DNA of 64,000 nt. Origin: Paenibacillus sp. PK3_47. Lineage in GTDB: Bacteria; Bacillota; Bacilli; Paenibacillales; Paenibacillaceae. The stretch is from NCBI RefSeq assembly GCF_023520895.1, contig NZ_CP026029.1:1240001-1304000 (forward strand). The letters are read 5' to 3'. Positions 9,103 through 17,644 of the stretch are shown piece after piece. The position numbers were made by a program, and so were the translations under genes. Below the pieces are notes generated by a model, which searched no databases, was not told where the DNA came from, and worked only from the letters and a program-made list of their open reading frames with translations. How positions within the stretch are numbered: the stretch's first letter is position 1; every line of letters begins with the position of its first letter.

Positions 9103-9843
9103 TTACATCTCCAGCGGTACGCGCAGCTCTACATAAGCCTCGCTCGGCTTCCACTGCTCCGCCTTCATGATTTTACCTTGTACTATATTATAAATTTGCC
9201 CCTGCAGCAGCTCGGGATTGCCGTGATCGCCCTTGCTTTCGAAAGAGATCAGAATGTCTCCTCCATCCTGTGTAAAACCGAGGCTGAGTCTTCGCGTATC
9301 GCCCTGCGGCGCAAGTCCGCTGTATTGGTAGGCTCTGACCGTCTGCATAATTACAGAAGTCAATTCGTCGCCCTGCTGCTGACTCAGCTTGTCCTCCAGC
9401 TGTAATCCTTCCTCCACCTCTACCTGAAGCTCCAGATTGCTCTGGAATGTACGGAATGACTGCAGATAGAACACCAATGAAGGAATACCAAGCTTGGCGA
9501 TCCGGCTGTCCAGCGCTATACGCTCCTTTATTCTTTCCACACATTGCACGGATTTATCAGGCTTCCCCAGCTGGATATATCCGTAAAGCACCTGCAGATC
9601 ATTCATCCAATCATGCCGGTGATGATTCAGTGTCCGGTTCGCCGCCTGCTGCAGAGTGGTCTCCTGTATACGCAGTTCCTCTTCATAATGACGCCGGATG
9701 TAAATAACGCTGAATGCAAGTACAGCTGCCACCCATACGCCAAGCAGCAGACATGTGAAAAGGGAGGGTTGCCAATACACGAGAGCTAAAGGAAGCGTTA
9801 CGGATAACATGACTGCCCAGATCAATCTTTTCCAGGATTTCAT
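9103..9843 (-). CDS. spo0B: Spo0B-like sporulation phosphotransferase
   Basis: This 246-residue protein has two N-terminal hydrophobic segments (IWAVMLSVTLPLALVYW; CLLLGVWVAAVLAFSVIYI) that B. subtilis Spo0B lacks. The Spo0B/sensor-kinase four-helix motif NHHRHDWMNDLQVLYGYIQLGK comes next; the His before Asp-Trp-Met-Asn is the expected phosphoacceptor. The C-terminal half is ATPase-like but lacks obvious N/G boxes. Position before obgE supports phosphorelay function. The ATG at 9843 is preceded by GGGGAGA at 5 nt and is preferred over the TTG at 9870. Confidence 0.85.
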   Translation of the reverse strand: MKSWKRLIWAVMLSVTLPLALVYWQPSLFTCLLLGVWVAAVLAFSVIYIRRHYEEELRIQETTLQQAANRTLNHHRHDWMNDLQVLYGYIQLGKPDKSVQCVERIKERIALDSRIAKLGIPSLVFYLQSFRTFQSNLELQVEVEEGLQLEDKLSQQQGDELTSVIMQTVRAYQYSGLAPQGDTRRLSLGFTQDGGDILISFESKGDHGNPELLQGQIYNIVQGKIMKAEQWKPSEAYVELRVPLEM

Positions 9844-10022
9844 TCTTTCTCCCCGTCCCTCAGTTCGCAAAATTCATGCCGAGTTTAGTCTGTCCGGCCC
9901 CTAAGGGGCTTTTACCATTTTCCAGTATAACACAGGCGCCCGGTGCAATCACCAGCATTAAAGCTCTGTAACACCAACCAACAATAACTCCCAAAAAAAG
10001 ACGGTATTCATCAAACTTATCA

Positions 10023-10049
10023 AAAAAACCCCCGGCACTCATGCCGGAG
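10023..10049 (-). terminator. Terminator after rpmA
   Basis: On the minus strand CCGGCA and TGCCGG form a short stem, followed by a run of seven T. It lies between rpmA and spo0B, so spo0B-obgE expression may need read-through or its own promoter. Confidence 0.8.
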
Positions 10050-10079
10050 GCTTCTACATGCAAATGTGGTTCGGAAAGC

Positions 10080-10391
10080 TTACGCTTCCACTGCCGCTGC
10101 TACCGGAGCGACATCAACCGGGTACACGCTCACTTTTTTGCGATCGCGTCCCCAACGTTCGAACTTCACTACGCCATCAACCAAAGCGAACAACGTATCA
10201 TCTTTACCGATGCCTACGTTAGTACCAGGGTGAATCTTGGTTCCGCGTTGGCGAACCAGAATGTTACCGCCGGTTACTGCTTGACCGTCAGCACGTTTCA
10301 CGCCAAGACGTTTGGAGTGGGAATCACGTCCGTTCTTTGTGGAACCTACACCTTTTTTCGATGCGAAAAACTGAAGATCCAATTTCAACAT
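10080..10391 (-). CDS. rpmA: 50S ribosomal protein L27
   Basis: 103 residues. The N-terminus [14 protein letters not shown] is the Firmicute extension that the protease Prp removes before L27 enters the ribosome (established knowledge); cleavage is expected after the Phe-Phe pair. The conserved SKRLGVK and [16 protein letters not shown] segments follow. AGGAGG is 9 nt before the ATG at 10391. The C-terminal tail [10 protein letters not shown] is an extra low-complexity end. Confidence 0.97.
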   Translation of the reverse strand: MLKLDLQFFASKKGVGSTKNGRDSHSKRLGVKRADGQAVTGGNILVRQRGTKIHPGTNVGIGKDDTLFALVDGVVKFERWGRDRKKVSVYPVDVAPVAAAVEA

Positions 10392-10409
10392 GTTGGTCAA
10401 CCTCCTTCT

Positions 10410-10745
10410 TTAAATGATCACTTGCTGTATCTTAATATACTTCCCGTATGATTCTGCGATATCACTGAGCATGAATACCATCGATTCCAGCAAGAGTTGA
10501 ATCTTGGCAGAGGCTTCAGGATCATCCACCGGAACCAGAGTTCCGCTTAGAAATCCGTCGTCCATCGACGTATCCAGAACAACGCCTGTCAGCTTCTCAA
10601 TCGAATTCACCGTTCCAAAGGTAACTGTGGAAACACCGGCGCACACAATATCCCAGCCTTTTCTTGCGTATTCCGCATGCCCTTTAACAGCAAAGCCGAC
10701 AATCGCACCCTGAGCAGAAGCCCGTGTAATCCGTACGTTAATCAT
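10410..10745 (-). CDS. prp: Ribosomal-processing cysteine protease Prp
   Basis: 111 residues of the YsxB/Prp family. The catalytic His is in VKGHAEY (near residue 22) and the catalytic Cys in DIVCAGVSTVTF (near 34). It lies between rplU and rpmA, the family's universal position, and matures the L27 encoded downstream. Confidence 0.95.
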   Translation of the reverse strand: MINVRITRASAQGAIVGFAVKGHAEYARKGWDIVCAGVSTVTFGTVNSIEKLTGVVLDTSMDDGFLSGTLVPVDDPEASAKIQLLLESMVFMLSDIAESYGKYIKIQQVII

Positions 10746-10757
10746 TAACGCACCTTC

Positions 10758-11069
10758 TTACGCTTGAATCTTCTCGATAGTTACTTTAGTGTACGGTTGA
10801 CGATGACCTTGCTTCTTGTGGTAGTTCTTCTTAGGTTTGTATTTGTAAACTACAACCTTAGCGCCTTTACCGTGTTTCTCGACTTTGGCTGTTACAGACG
10901 CGCCGCTAACCAGCGGAGTTCCTGCAGTCAGACCACCTTCGTTAGAAACAGCCAATACACGGTCAAACGTTACGCTTGCGCCGTCTTCAGCTTCCAGTTT
11001 CTCAATGAACAAAACATCGCCCTCTTGGACTTTGTATTGTTTACCACCAGTTTCGATAATTGCATACAT
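10758..11069 (-). CDS. rplU: 50S ribosomal protein L21
   Basis: 103 residues, full length. It starts [18 protein letters not shown] and contains the [19 protein letters not shown] signature at the end. First gene of rplU-prp-rpmA, expressed from a strong promoter through a structured leader. Confidence 0.98.
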   Translation of the reverse strand: MYAIIETGGKQYKVQEGDVLFIEKLEAEDGASVTFDRVLAVSNEGGLTAGTPLVSGASVTAKVEKHGKGAKVVVYKYKPKKNYHKKQGHRQPYTKVTIEKIQA

Positions 11070-11081
11070 TGTACTTGCACC

Positions 11082-11195
11082 TCCTCATGTCTCAGACTCG
11101 CCTAGTCTAGGTGGCAGATTCCCGAAGGACCTGCGCTTATGTACCCGATCGGAGCGGTTACAGCATGTGCAGGATTACAACAACCAAACACATAC
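11082..11195 (-). ncRNA. Candidate L21 leader
   Basis: Between promoter and rplU the minus strand holds about 115 nt of structured RNA, including CCTAGACTAGG-type and CAGGTCC-loop-GGNATCTG-type pairings. Firmicutes carry an autoregulatory L21 leader at this place (Rfam L21_leader). I assign it from position and hairpin content, not from a covariance search. Confidence 0.5.
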
Positions 11196-11201
11196 TTGAA
11201 G

Positions 11202-11230
11202 ATATTATCATACTTCTTGCATTCAGTCAA
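11202..11230 (-). promoter_or_regulatory. Strong sigma-A promoter for rplU-prp-rpmA
   Basis: TTGACT, 17-nt spacer, TAATAT on the minus strand, about 130 nt before the rplU ATG. Confidence 0.85.
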
Positions 11231-11265
11231 TATTCATTGTTAAAAGAGTTGGCTTGAGTCCAGGA

Positions 11266-12507
11266 CTATTCCAGCCATGCTCCTACTTTGCCGGTACCTC
11301 CGCAGCACTGGCAGATGACCGGTGCAAAGCTGGCCGAATCATGCCTTGCTTTCTTCCGGGTCATCTCCAGCAGGCCAAGCTGTGTCCAGCCGAGAATATG
11401 CGTCTGGGTCCGGTCCCTGCTGATGACGCTCTCCAGCCGCTCCATAACCTGTCTGCGGTGCTCTTCACGTTCCATATCAATAAAATCAATAATAATAATG
11501 CCGCCTGTATCGCGCAGCCGGATCAGCCTGCCGATCTCCTCTGCTGCCAGCAGATTTGTACGTGTTACGGTCTCCTCAAGCGTCGTGCTTCCGGTGTATT
11601 GAGCCGTATTAACATCAATTACGGTCAACGCCTCTGTCTCATCCCAGATCAGCGTCGCTCCGCCCTCCAATGTGATTTTGCGGCTGAAGCCCTTATGTAA
11701 CTGCTCCTGGACACCGTAAGCGCCGAAGATCGAGCCTTGTCCCTGATACAGTCTTACCGGCTTGTACCCTCCGGGAGCCATATCATCCAGAAACGCCTCC
11801 GCCTCCTTCACGGCCTGTGCCGAATCAATCGTCAGCTCGTCACGCAGGGGATTGAACGTATCCCTGATAAACCGCTGGACAATACTCAGATCGCTATGGA
11901 GCAGAGACGGTGCCTCAACCTCCTGTGCCCGGCGGGTAATCATCTCCCATTGTGCCCGCAGAAAGGCAAGATCGCCTTCAACAGCATCCACCCGCTCATC
12001 CTCCGATACCGTCCGCATAATGAGCCCTTCTTCACTCCGCCGCAGCCGCTCGCCGATTCCCTTGAGCCTGCTGCGTTCGGATTCACGGCTGATTTTTTTT
12101 GATACTCCGACATATTCGGCAAAAGGCATGTACACCATCCAGCGTCCCGGCAGCGTATAGTGCGTTGTTACACGTGCACCTTTGCCGCCGCGCGGTTCTT
12201 TGCGGACCTGAACAATAATTTCCTGGCCGGGCTGCAGCAGTGTCTCGATGGACGGCTTCACCGCCGGCTGTTTCTCCAAGTGGGGGTGCAGTACATCATC
12301 TACATATAAAAAGGCATTCTTCTTCTGTCCGATATCGACAAAAGCCGCCTGCATACCTGGCAGAACATTCATAACCCGGCCCTTATAATAGCTGCCGACC
12401 AAACCTTGCTGCTGATCGCGTTCGGCGGCATACTCCACCAGCCTTCCGTTCTCCAGAAGAGCCATCCTGGTGACATGCTGCGTGCAGTGAACGATCATTT
12501 GTTTCAT
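11266..12507 (-). CDS. rng: Ribonuclease G/E family protein
   Basis: 413 residues. An S1-like N-terminal domain (about 35-120, GSYYKGRVMNVLPGMQAAFVDIG) precedes the RNase H-like catalytic part with the metal-binding aspartates in TVIDVNTAQYTGS and IIIDFIDM. The C-terminal Zn-link CQCCGGTGKV is retained. It processes rRNA and mRNA 5' ends. It lies between rplU and spoIVFB, where B. subtilis has no such gene. Confidence 0.93.
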   Translation of the reverse strand: MKQMIVHCTQHVTRMALLENGRLVEYAAERDQQQGLVGSYYKGRVMNVLPGMQAAFVDIGQKKNAFLYVDDVLHPHLEKQPAVKPSIETLLQPGQEIIVQVRKEPRGGKGARVTTHYTLPGRWMVYMPFAEYVGVSKKISRESERSRLKGIGERLRRSEEGLIMRTVSEDERVDAVEGDLAFLRAQWEMITRRAQEVEAPSLLHSDLSIVQRFIRDTFNPLRDELTIDSAQAVKEAEAFLDDMAPGGYKPVRLYQGQGSIFGAYGVQEQLHKGFSRKITLEGGATLIWDETEALTVIDVNTAQYTGSTTLEETVTRTNLLAAEEIGRLIRLRDTGGIIIIDFIDMEREEHRRQVMERLESVISRDRTQTHILGWTQLGLLEMTRKKARHDSASFAPVICQCCGGTGKVGAWLE

Positions 12508-12567
12508 GGCTTCACCTCTGGTATAAATCAGTCATTCTAGGGTGCCTGTCAGAAGAACCCGCGGGTT

Positions 12568-13410
12568 CTACAATCCGAAGTAAGTCGAGATCAGACGCTG
12601 CTCCGGGACAACGGCTACCACATTGCTGTCATCGTTCATTACATAGATAAAATGATACTGGTTACGTTTAAATAGACGCAAGATATCATCCAAAGGTTTC
12701 GCAGAAAAGGCAACAATCGGGGAAGCTGGGCTTGAAGACCGCAGGTGCCGCTCGTAGGCGGCCTCCCTGTTCATCAAAAAAGCCATGAAGCGGTAAGGCA
12801 AATTCCGCTGGTCCGTTATATTGGAATACAGCAGGAAAGCTCCGATCAGCAGCAGGTTGAGCCGCAGCCCCCCGCCGCTTCCGAGCGGCAGCAGAGCGTA
12901 GGCGATGACAGCAATACTCGCTGCAATGCTTACTCTGCCTCCCCACAGCAGGGTGTAATAATACGGCAGCAGCAGGCTGAGGACAGCCTGTACAATTTTG
13001 CCTCCATCCAGCGGAAGCACCGGAAGCAGGTTAAAGAGCGCAATAATGGCGTTAGCCTGTATAAAATAAGCCAGAAAGGCGCTGCTGCCGATACCGGCCT
13101 GCTGCATCCCCATGGCAATCAGGATCATTAGTACATTCTGGAGCGGACCGGCCAGCGCAATCCCGATTTCCCTGCCGGCGGTGAGACGCCCGTGATCTTC
13201 AATTACAGCCACTCCGCCGAACGGAAGAAGCTGAACCGACTTGACTGTAACACCCGCTAGCAGCGCGGCGCAGACATGTCCCATCTCATGAATCAGCACG
13301 ATTGTAAACAAAGTGAGCAGTTCCAGGAACTGTCCTGTAAGCACAGAGCATAATAAAATGATTACAAACAACGGATGCAGCGACAGTTCAATGCCGAATA
13401 CCCTACTCAA
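12568..13410 (-). CDS. spoIVFB: SpoIVFB-like intramembrane metalloprotease (M50)
   Basis: About 280 residues with several hydrophobic segments. The zinc site is complete: HEMGH in IVLIHEMGHVCAALLAG and the third ligand in NLLPVLPLDGGK. A C-terminal CBS-like domain follows (about 225-280). In Bacillus SpoIVFB cleaves pro-sigma-K in the mother cell, held inactive by SpoIVFA, whose gene overlaps here. The start is uncertain: TTG at 13410 with weak AAGTGG, or TTG at 13434 without a ribosome-binding site. Confidence 0.9.
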   Translation of the reverse strand: MSRVFGIELSLHPLFVIILLCSVLTGQFLELLTLFTIVLIHEMGHVCAALLAGVTVKSVQLLPFGGVAVIEDHGRLTAGREIGIALAGPLQNVLMILIAMGMQQAGIGSSAFLAYFIQANAIIALFNLLPVLPLDGGKIVQAVLSLLLPYYYTLLWGGRVSIAASIAVIAYALLPLGSGGGLRLNLLLIGAFLLYSNITDQRNLPYRFMAFLMNREAAYERHLRSSSPASPIVAFSAKPLDDILRLFKRNQYHFIYVMNDDSNVVAVVPEQRLISTYFGL

Positions 13411-14356
13411 ACAATACCACTTCGGCTGGATCAATATAAGTCTTATCTTTCATAACCGCAAAAAAGAGCAGCGGCACTTCCGAGTCCTGCCCAGGCTGCA
13501 TCCAGCCGATTGTATCTCCGCTCTGAACCCAGTCATCTGCTGCCAGCTTGGTTCCGCTTAAATGTCCATATTCGGCAGTCAGGCTGCCGGTATGGCGCAC
13601 CACAATCCGTATGCCTCCCTGCGGCTCTTTGGATACGGAAATCACCCGTCCCGTATCTACACTTTTCACCGCAACGCTGCTGCCTGAATCGTCCGCCGGC
13701 ATAATCTCCACGCCTTTCAGAGTAGATACGAACGGCTGAACGATCGTGCCTGTAAGCGGGGGATCAAATTCATGGCTGGCAGTCACTTTTTCCGCCGGCT
13801 CTCCTTCACTGCCAAAGATGGGAATGAATGACGGCGCTCCGGCAAAATGCTCCTGGTACCATACCTGTGCTGCCGCAAAATCCATATCCTGCTGCAGCGC
13901 TTCGGCAATAAAATCCTGGGCCTTCAGCGCCCAGGGCTGCCGGGCCGCAAAAATCCCCCAGATCGCGCCAAACACCAGAAAGCTCGCCACGGTCCGGCGG
14001 ATGAACCCTGACACAAACCGCGGCTTGTCCCCGCCGCCTTCATCCTCCCATTCGTGCCGCCGCTGCTTCCACACCAGCTCGGGATCCGGCTCCGGGGGAG
14101 GGACAGGTGGTAAGACCCTGCTTCCTCCGAAGCTTGCCGATTCTGCTGTTCCAGCTGGTTCTGCCGGCTCCGGTTCAGTACTCCAATCTGTTCTTGTACT
14201 CGAATCAGTCCCTGCTCCCCAGTCCCTATAGGTTGCTGTATGTTCAGGCAGCGGGTAAAACGGCGGCAGTCCTGCAGGCTCCTGTTCCCGGCTTTCCTCC
14301 AGCAGGCTGCGGATACGTTCCTTGCGCCGGCCCTTTATATCAGATTTCAGTTCCAT
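13403..14356 (-). CDS. spoIVFA: SpoIVFA-like protein with degenerate LytM/M23 domain
   Basis: 317 residues: a long charged, Pro-rich cytoplasmic region (1-130), one membrane segment (FIRRTVASFLVFGAIWGIFA), and a C-terminal M23 fold (about 215-315; VVRHTGSLTAEYGHLSG). The first zinc-binding HxxxD is not visible, so the domain is probably a binding module, as in SpoIVFA. Overlap with spoIVFB supports the holding-complex role. Confidence 0.88.
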   Translation of the reverse strand: MELKSDIKGRRKERIRSLLEESREQEPAGLPPFYPLPEHTATYRDWGAGTDSSTRTDWSTEPEPAEPAGTAESASFGGSRVLPPVPPPEPDPELVWKQRRHEWEDEGGGDKPRFVSGFIRRTVASFLVFGAIWGIFAARQPWALKAQDFIAEALQQDMDFAAAQVWYQEHFAGAPSFIPIFGSEGEPAEKVTASHEFDPPLTGTIVQPFVSTLKGVEIMPADDSGSSVAVKSVDTGRVISVSKEPQGGIRIVVRHTGSLTAEYGHLSGTKLAADDWVQSGDTIGWMQPGQDSEVPLLFFAVMKDKTYIDPAEVVLFE

Positions 14357-14652
14357 CGTGATCCCTCCGCGGGCTTGTTTTATTTCTATTTTATGAAATA
14401 GTGAGCCCGCTTTAGAACAAGCCCCGGTTTAATAGAGGACGGATGGATGAAGAGATGGATGAAGAGATGGATGAACGGATGGATTGACTATTTTCTAATT
14501 CAAACTACCATTCGCGTCTGGACTGCTGCAGAATACGTAAGTTTGTATCTTCAACCGTACCGCTTTCTTGGAAAGCACTCCAAATCGGCAGGAGCCGCGA
14601 GCAGAGAGATAATATAGGCATGATGCTACCAAACAGAGGCTGCCATCCCACT

Positions 14653-14838
14653 CTAACGGACCGAGGTTCCTTTATTTTCGCCAAAAGTAATATATTGAGC
14701 AGCTAACGGACCACAGTTCCGTTATACAGTGAAAACCACGCAGAAAATGGCTGCCAGCGAGGAAATAAGAGACTCTCGGTCCGTTAGAATGGTAAAACGT
14801 ATGATTTAGAGATAATAGCGGAACTACGGTCCGTTAGA
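14653..14838. repeat. Four copies of the TAACGGA palindrome
   Basis: Copies at 14653-14670, 14702-14722, 14770-14787 and 14819-14838. The second is the clearest: TAACGGA, 7-nt centre, TCCGTTA. The first two lie in one orientation, the last two in the other. Confidence 0.8.
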
Positions 14839-14845
14839 CTGAATG

Positions 14846-14993
14846 GGGTGGGGTATTGCGGGTATTGCGGGGTAGTGCGGGGTAGTGCGGTAGTGCGGGG
14901 TAGTGCGGGGTATCGCGGGGTATCGCGGGGTATCGCGGGGTATCGCGGGGTATCGCGGGGTATCGCGGGGTATCGCGGGGTAGTGCGGGGTAG
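14846..14993. repeat. Decamer tandem array TATCGCGGGG / TAGTGCGGGG
   Basis: About 14 units of a GC-rich decamer. A block of seven near-identical TATCGCGGGG units is flanked by TAGTGCGGGG and TATTGCGGGG variants. All G-runs of four are on the plus strand. Confidence 0.95.
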
Positions 14994-14994
14994 T

Positions 14995-15380
14995 TAATTG
15001 TAGTTAGTTAGCTTATTTGGCTTGTTCAGTTGGTCTGGGTTAGCGCGGCTAGTTAGTCGTGGTTAGTTCACTCATTTGAGTTTGTTCAATTGGTGCGGGT
15101 TAGCGCGGCTTAGTTAGTCGTGGTTTGTTCACTCATTTGGGCTTGTTCAGTTAGTCTGGGTTGGCTCGGCTTAGTTTGGTGTGTTTAGTTCGCTCATTTG
15201 AGTTGTTCAGTTGGTGCGGGTTGACGCTGCTTAGTTAGTCGTGGTTTGTTCGCTTATGGGGACTTGTTCAGTGAGTACGGGTTAGCGCGGCTTAGTTAGT
15301 CGTGGTTTGTTCGACCATTTGGGCTTGTTCGGTTAGTCTCGGTTGGCTCGGCTTAACTCGCTTAGTTCGGTTAGTCTGCA
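14995..15380. repeat. Degenerate 60-61 bp tandem repeat
   Basis: Six to seven units. The landmark TAGCGCGGCT (or TGGCTCGGCT) recurs at 15041, 15101, 15162, 15222, 15283 and 15344, spaced 60 or 61 bp. Each unit also carries TTAGTCGTGG, CATTTGGGCTTGTTCAG and a GGTCTGGGT-type element. The plus strand is rich in G and T and poor in A and C. Confidence 0.85.
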
Positions 15381-15459
15381 TTAGTACATAGTCTCAACTA
15401 TCCGGCCAATTAAGCTGAATAAAGTAAGTGGGGGGCTGTCGGACGGAGTAACGTTGAAT

Positions 15460-15590
15460 GTGTACTGTTTGTGCTGTTGGGCAGAGTAATATTGAGTGTC
15501 TACTATTGAATGTGTACTGTTGAATTGAGTGCTGTTGAATCGAGTGCTGTTGAGTTGAGTGCTGTTGAATTGAGGAGCGTTTGAGGTGTG
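15460..15590. repeat. Short TGCTGTTGAATTGAG repeats
   Basis: About seven imperfect 14-17 nt units of the type TGCTGTTGAATTGAG or TACTGTTGAATGTG. Confidence 0.75.
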
Positions 15591-15641
15591 CTGTTGTGTG
15601 AATTACTTGGAGCCGGTTAGCTGCATGTTGCCGTCCGAAGA

Positions 15642-15829
15642 TTAGTTGGATTTCCTCCTGCTAATCTCTTGGTTTTTCTTTATTTGTGACACTCAGTTGG
15701 AAATTCTCCACTTAATTCGGGGTATATATGGCACTGACGCAGAATTTCGTGCATTTAGACGGAGTTTTTCCCACTATTATCGTAATTCCGCCGTGTGATA
15801 CCGAATTAGCTGGAGAAATTCCATTTGGC
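15642..15829. repeat. Four TTAG-TGGA / TCCA palindromes
   Basis: Copies at about 15642-15664, 15692-15715, 15753-15778 and 15804-15829. Each is TTAGYTGGA, 5-6 nt A/T centre, TCC and a C-TAA-like end. The same family occurs at 43458-43644. Confidence 0.75.
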
Positions 15830-16020
15830 TTAGTCAGATCACTTGATTGCGTGCCGCTCTGCCGGATAGCTCTGTAAATTCATGCCCATGCCAGGCTCCC
15901 CACGCTTCCGCCACTCAAAATCCAATAAAGTATCAATAAATTAACAATCAACAAAGAACAAATAACAAATAACTCCTAACAACAAGTAACTCCCCGTATC
16001 CCCCAGCACCTCCTGCCGCA

Positions 16021-16063
16021 AAAAAGGATCCCGCTGCAGATAACTCTGCATCCGGGATCCCTA
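16021..16063 (-). terminator. Terminator of the mre-min operon
   Basis: On the minus strand GGATCCCGGATGCAG pairs with CTGCAGCGGGATCC, followed by TTTTTT. Confidence 0.92.
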
Positions 16064-16099
16064 CCTGATTCATATATTATTGCGGAATTCATGCTAGGC

Positions 16100-16894
16100 T
16101 TAGCCCATGCCGAAAAATTTCTTAAGCTTCTTAAAGGCCCCCGGCTTCCGGTCCAGCTGCATCAGCGGCACCGCATCTCCAAGAATGCGGCGGGCAATAT
16201 TGCGGTAGGCGATCGCTGCAGAGGAATCCGGGTTCATCACTGTCGGCTCACCGTTGTTCGCTGCTTTGATTACCAGCTCATCATCCGGAACAATTCCGAT
16301 AAGATCGATGTTCAGCACCTGCAGGATATCCTCAATATCCAGCATATCGCCGGATTTGATCAGTCCCGGACGAATCCGGTTAACCACCAGCTTCGGAGAT
16401 TCCACATGCGACTGCTCCAAAAGGCCGATGATCCGGTCCGCATCCCGCACAGCGGCATGCTCCGGAGTGGTGACAACAATCGCTTTGTCAGCACCGGCGA
16501 CAGCATTGCGGAAGCCATGCTCAATACCGGCAGGACAATCAATCAGAATATATTCATATTCCTTTTTGAGCTCGAGCACAATATCCTTGACCTGCTCCGG
16601 CGTAACGGCGGTCTTATCCTTGGTCTGGGCAGCAGGCAGCATATACAATTCATCGAACCGCTTGTCCTTAACCAGCGCCTGATTCAGACGGCAGCGACCT
16701 TCAGCCACATCGACCAGATCGTAAATGATCCGGTTCTCCAGCCCCATAACCACATCCAGATTCCGCAGTCCGATATCCGTATCGACCAGACATACTTTTT
16801 TGCCCTGCAATGCAAGTGCGGTGCCAATATTGGCTGTTGTGGTAGTTTTACCGACTCCGCCTTTGCCCGAGGTAACGACAATCGCTTCTCCCAT
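16100..16894 (-). CDS. minD: Septum-site-determining ATPase MinD
   Basis: 264 residues. Deviant Walker A GKGGVGKTTTTANIG, switch motifs VDTDIGLRNLD and ILIDCPAGIE. The C-terminal amphipathic membrane-targeting helix GAFKKLKKFFGMG is intact. MinD places MinC at the membrane to block polar division and also contributes to the asymmetric septum in sporulation. Last gene of the operon, 5 nt after minC. Confidence 0.97.
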   Translation of the reverse strand: MGEAIVVTSGKGGVGKTTTTANIGTALALQGKKVCLVDTDIGLRNLDVVMGLENRIIYDLVDVAEGRCRLNQALVKDKRFDELYMLPAAQTKDKTAVTPEQVKDIVLELKKEYEYILIDCPAGIEHGFRNAVAGADKAIVVTTPEHAAVRDADRIIGLLEQSHVESPKLVVNRIRPGLIKSGDMLDIEDILQVLNIDLIGIVPDDELVIKAANNGEPTVMNPDSSAAIAYRNIARRILGDAVPLMQLDRKPGAFKKLKKFFGMG

Positions 16895-16899
16895 GGAGG

Positions 16900-17565
16900 C
16901 TACACCCCTTTAAACACATTTAAACCCTGACGTAATTTGACTATATTATGAATCTTGTCGATCTGCATAGCACCGCTCGATAAATAGGCAAATTCCATAC
17001 TGTTCTCACGGGTCCCCCATTCATCCGGAGGGCGGCTGATTACATCTGCAATACGCAGCTGTGTAGGAGATAGCAGGGAAGCAGCAATAATGGCTTCCTC
17101 ATTGCCGTCTACTCCGGCATGCGCCATGCCTCTCAGCGCTCCGAGAATATAAATATCACCCGAACAGGTAATGGTACCTCCCGGGTTGACATCGCCCAAA
17201 AACAGCAGATTACCTTGATGATGCAGCACCTGGCCGGATCTCAGCATACCGCTCATCATGAACAAAGCCTCTTCCTCTGGCTCCTCAGGCTCCGGTGGTT
17301 CCAGCGTTTCAATTGAACGAATCAGCAAATTCCCCTGGCTTTTCAGAATGTCCAGCACGGCCGATTTGTCATCCTCGGTTACGGTACGGTTCCCCAGCTT
17401 AATATCGACATGCACAATCGGTCCGGTCAAAATATTCTGGTGGCTGTGCTCCAGCTTATAACGTAATTCGCTTAGGAGATCTTCAAAGGGACACTTGTCG
17501 TCTAGCAGGAATACCAGGCCGTCCTTGATGCCCTTAATCCTTACGTGCTTGGATTTTACTGTCAT
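16900..17565 (-). CDS. minC: Septum-site-determining protein MinC
   Basis: 221 residues. N-terminal FtsZ-inhibiting domain (1-100) and C-terminal beta-helix with the family signature RSGQVLHHQGNLLFLGDVNPGGTI and GALRGMAHAG. MinC inhibits FtsZ assembly with MinD. Confidence 0.95.
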   Translation of the reverse strand: MTVKSKHVRIKGIKDGLVFLLDDKCPFEDLLSELRYKLEHSHQNILTGPIVHVDIKLGNRTVTEDDKSAVLDILKSQGNLLIRSIETLEPPEPEEPEEEALFMMSGMLRSGQVLHHQGNLLFLGDVNPGGTITCSGDIYILGALRGMAHAGVDGNEEAIIAASLLSPTQLRIADVISRPPDEWGTRENSMEFAYLSSGAMQIDKIHNIVKLRQGLNVFKGV

Positions 17566-17644
17566 ATGCCTGTCCCCCCATCCTCTTTCATTCGTGCCGT
17601 GCCGGGCAAATTCCTTCTTTGATAAGAAGAAAATGCTCCCGGCC

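Larger units (their letters stand above)
14357..16020. other. Repeat-rich non-coding island between spoIVFA and minD
   Basis: No credible gene on either strand over about 1.7 kb. It contains four 18-21 nt palindromes (14653-14838), a decamer array (14846-14993), a 60-61 bp degenerate array (14995-15380), short TGCTGTTGA repeats (15460-15590) and four TTAG-TGGA palindromes (15642-15829). The rest (15840-16020) is AT-rich with no feature I can name. The flanks belong to one conserved order (min-spoIVF) that is tight in Bacillus. Confidence 0.8.

Noticed and set aside
9891..9905. GCCCCTAAGGGGC hairpin followed by TTTT on the plus strand
   Set aside because: There is no plus-strand gene ending there; probably incidental.
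14846..14993. Coding repeat protein
   Set aside because: The frames across the decamers have no start with a ribosome-binding site and run into stops at the flanks.
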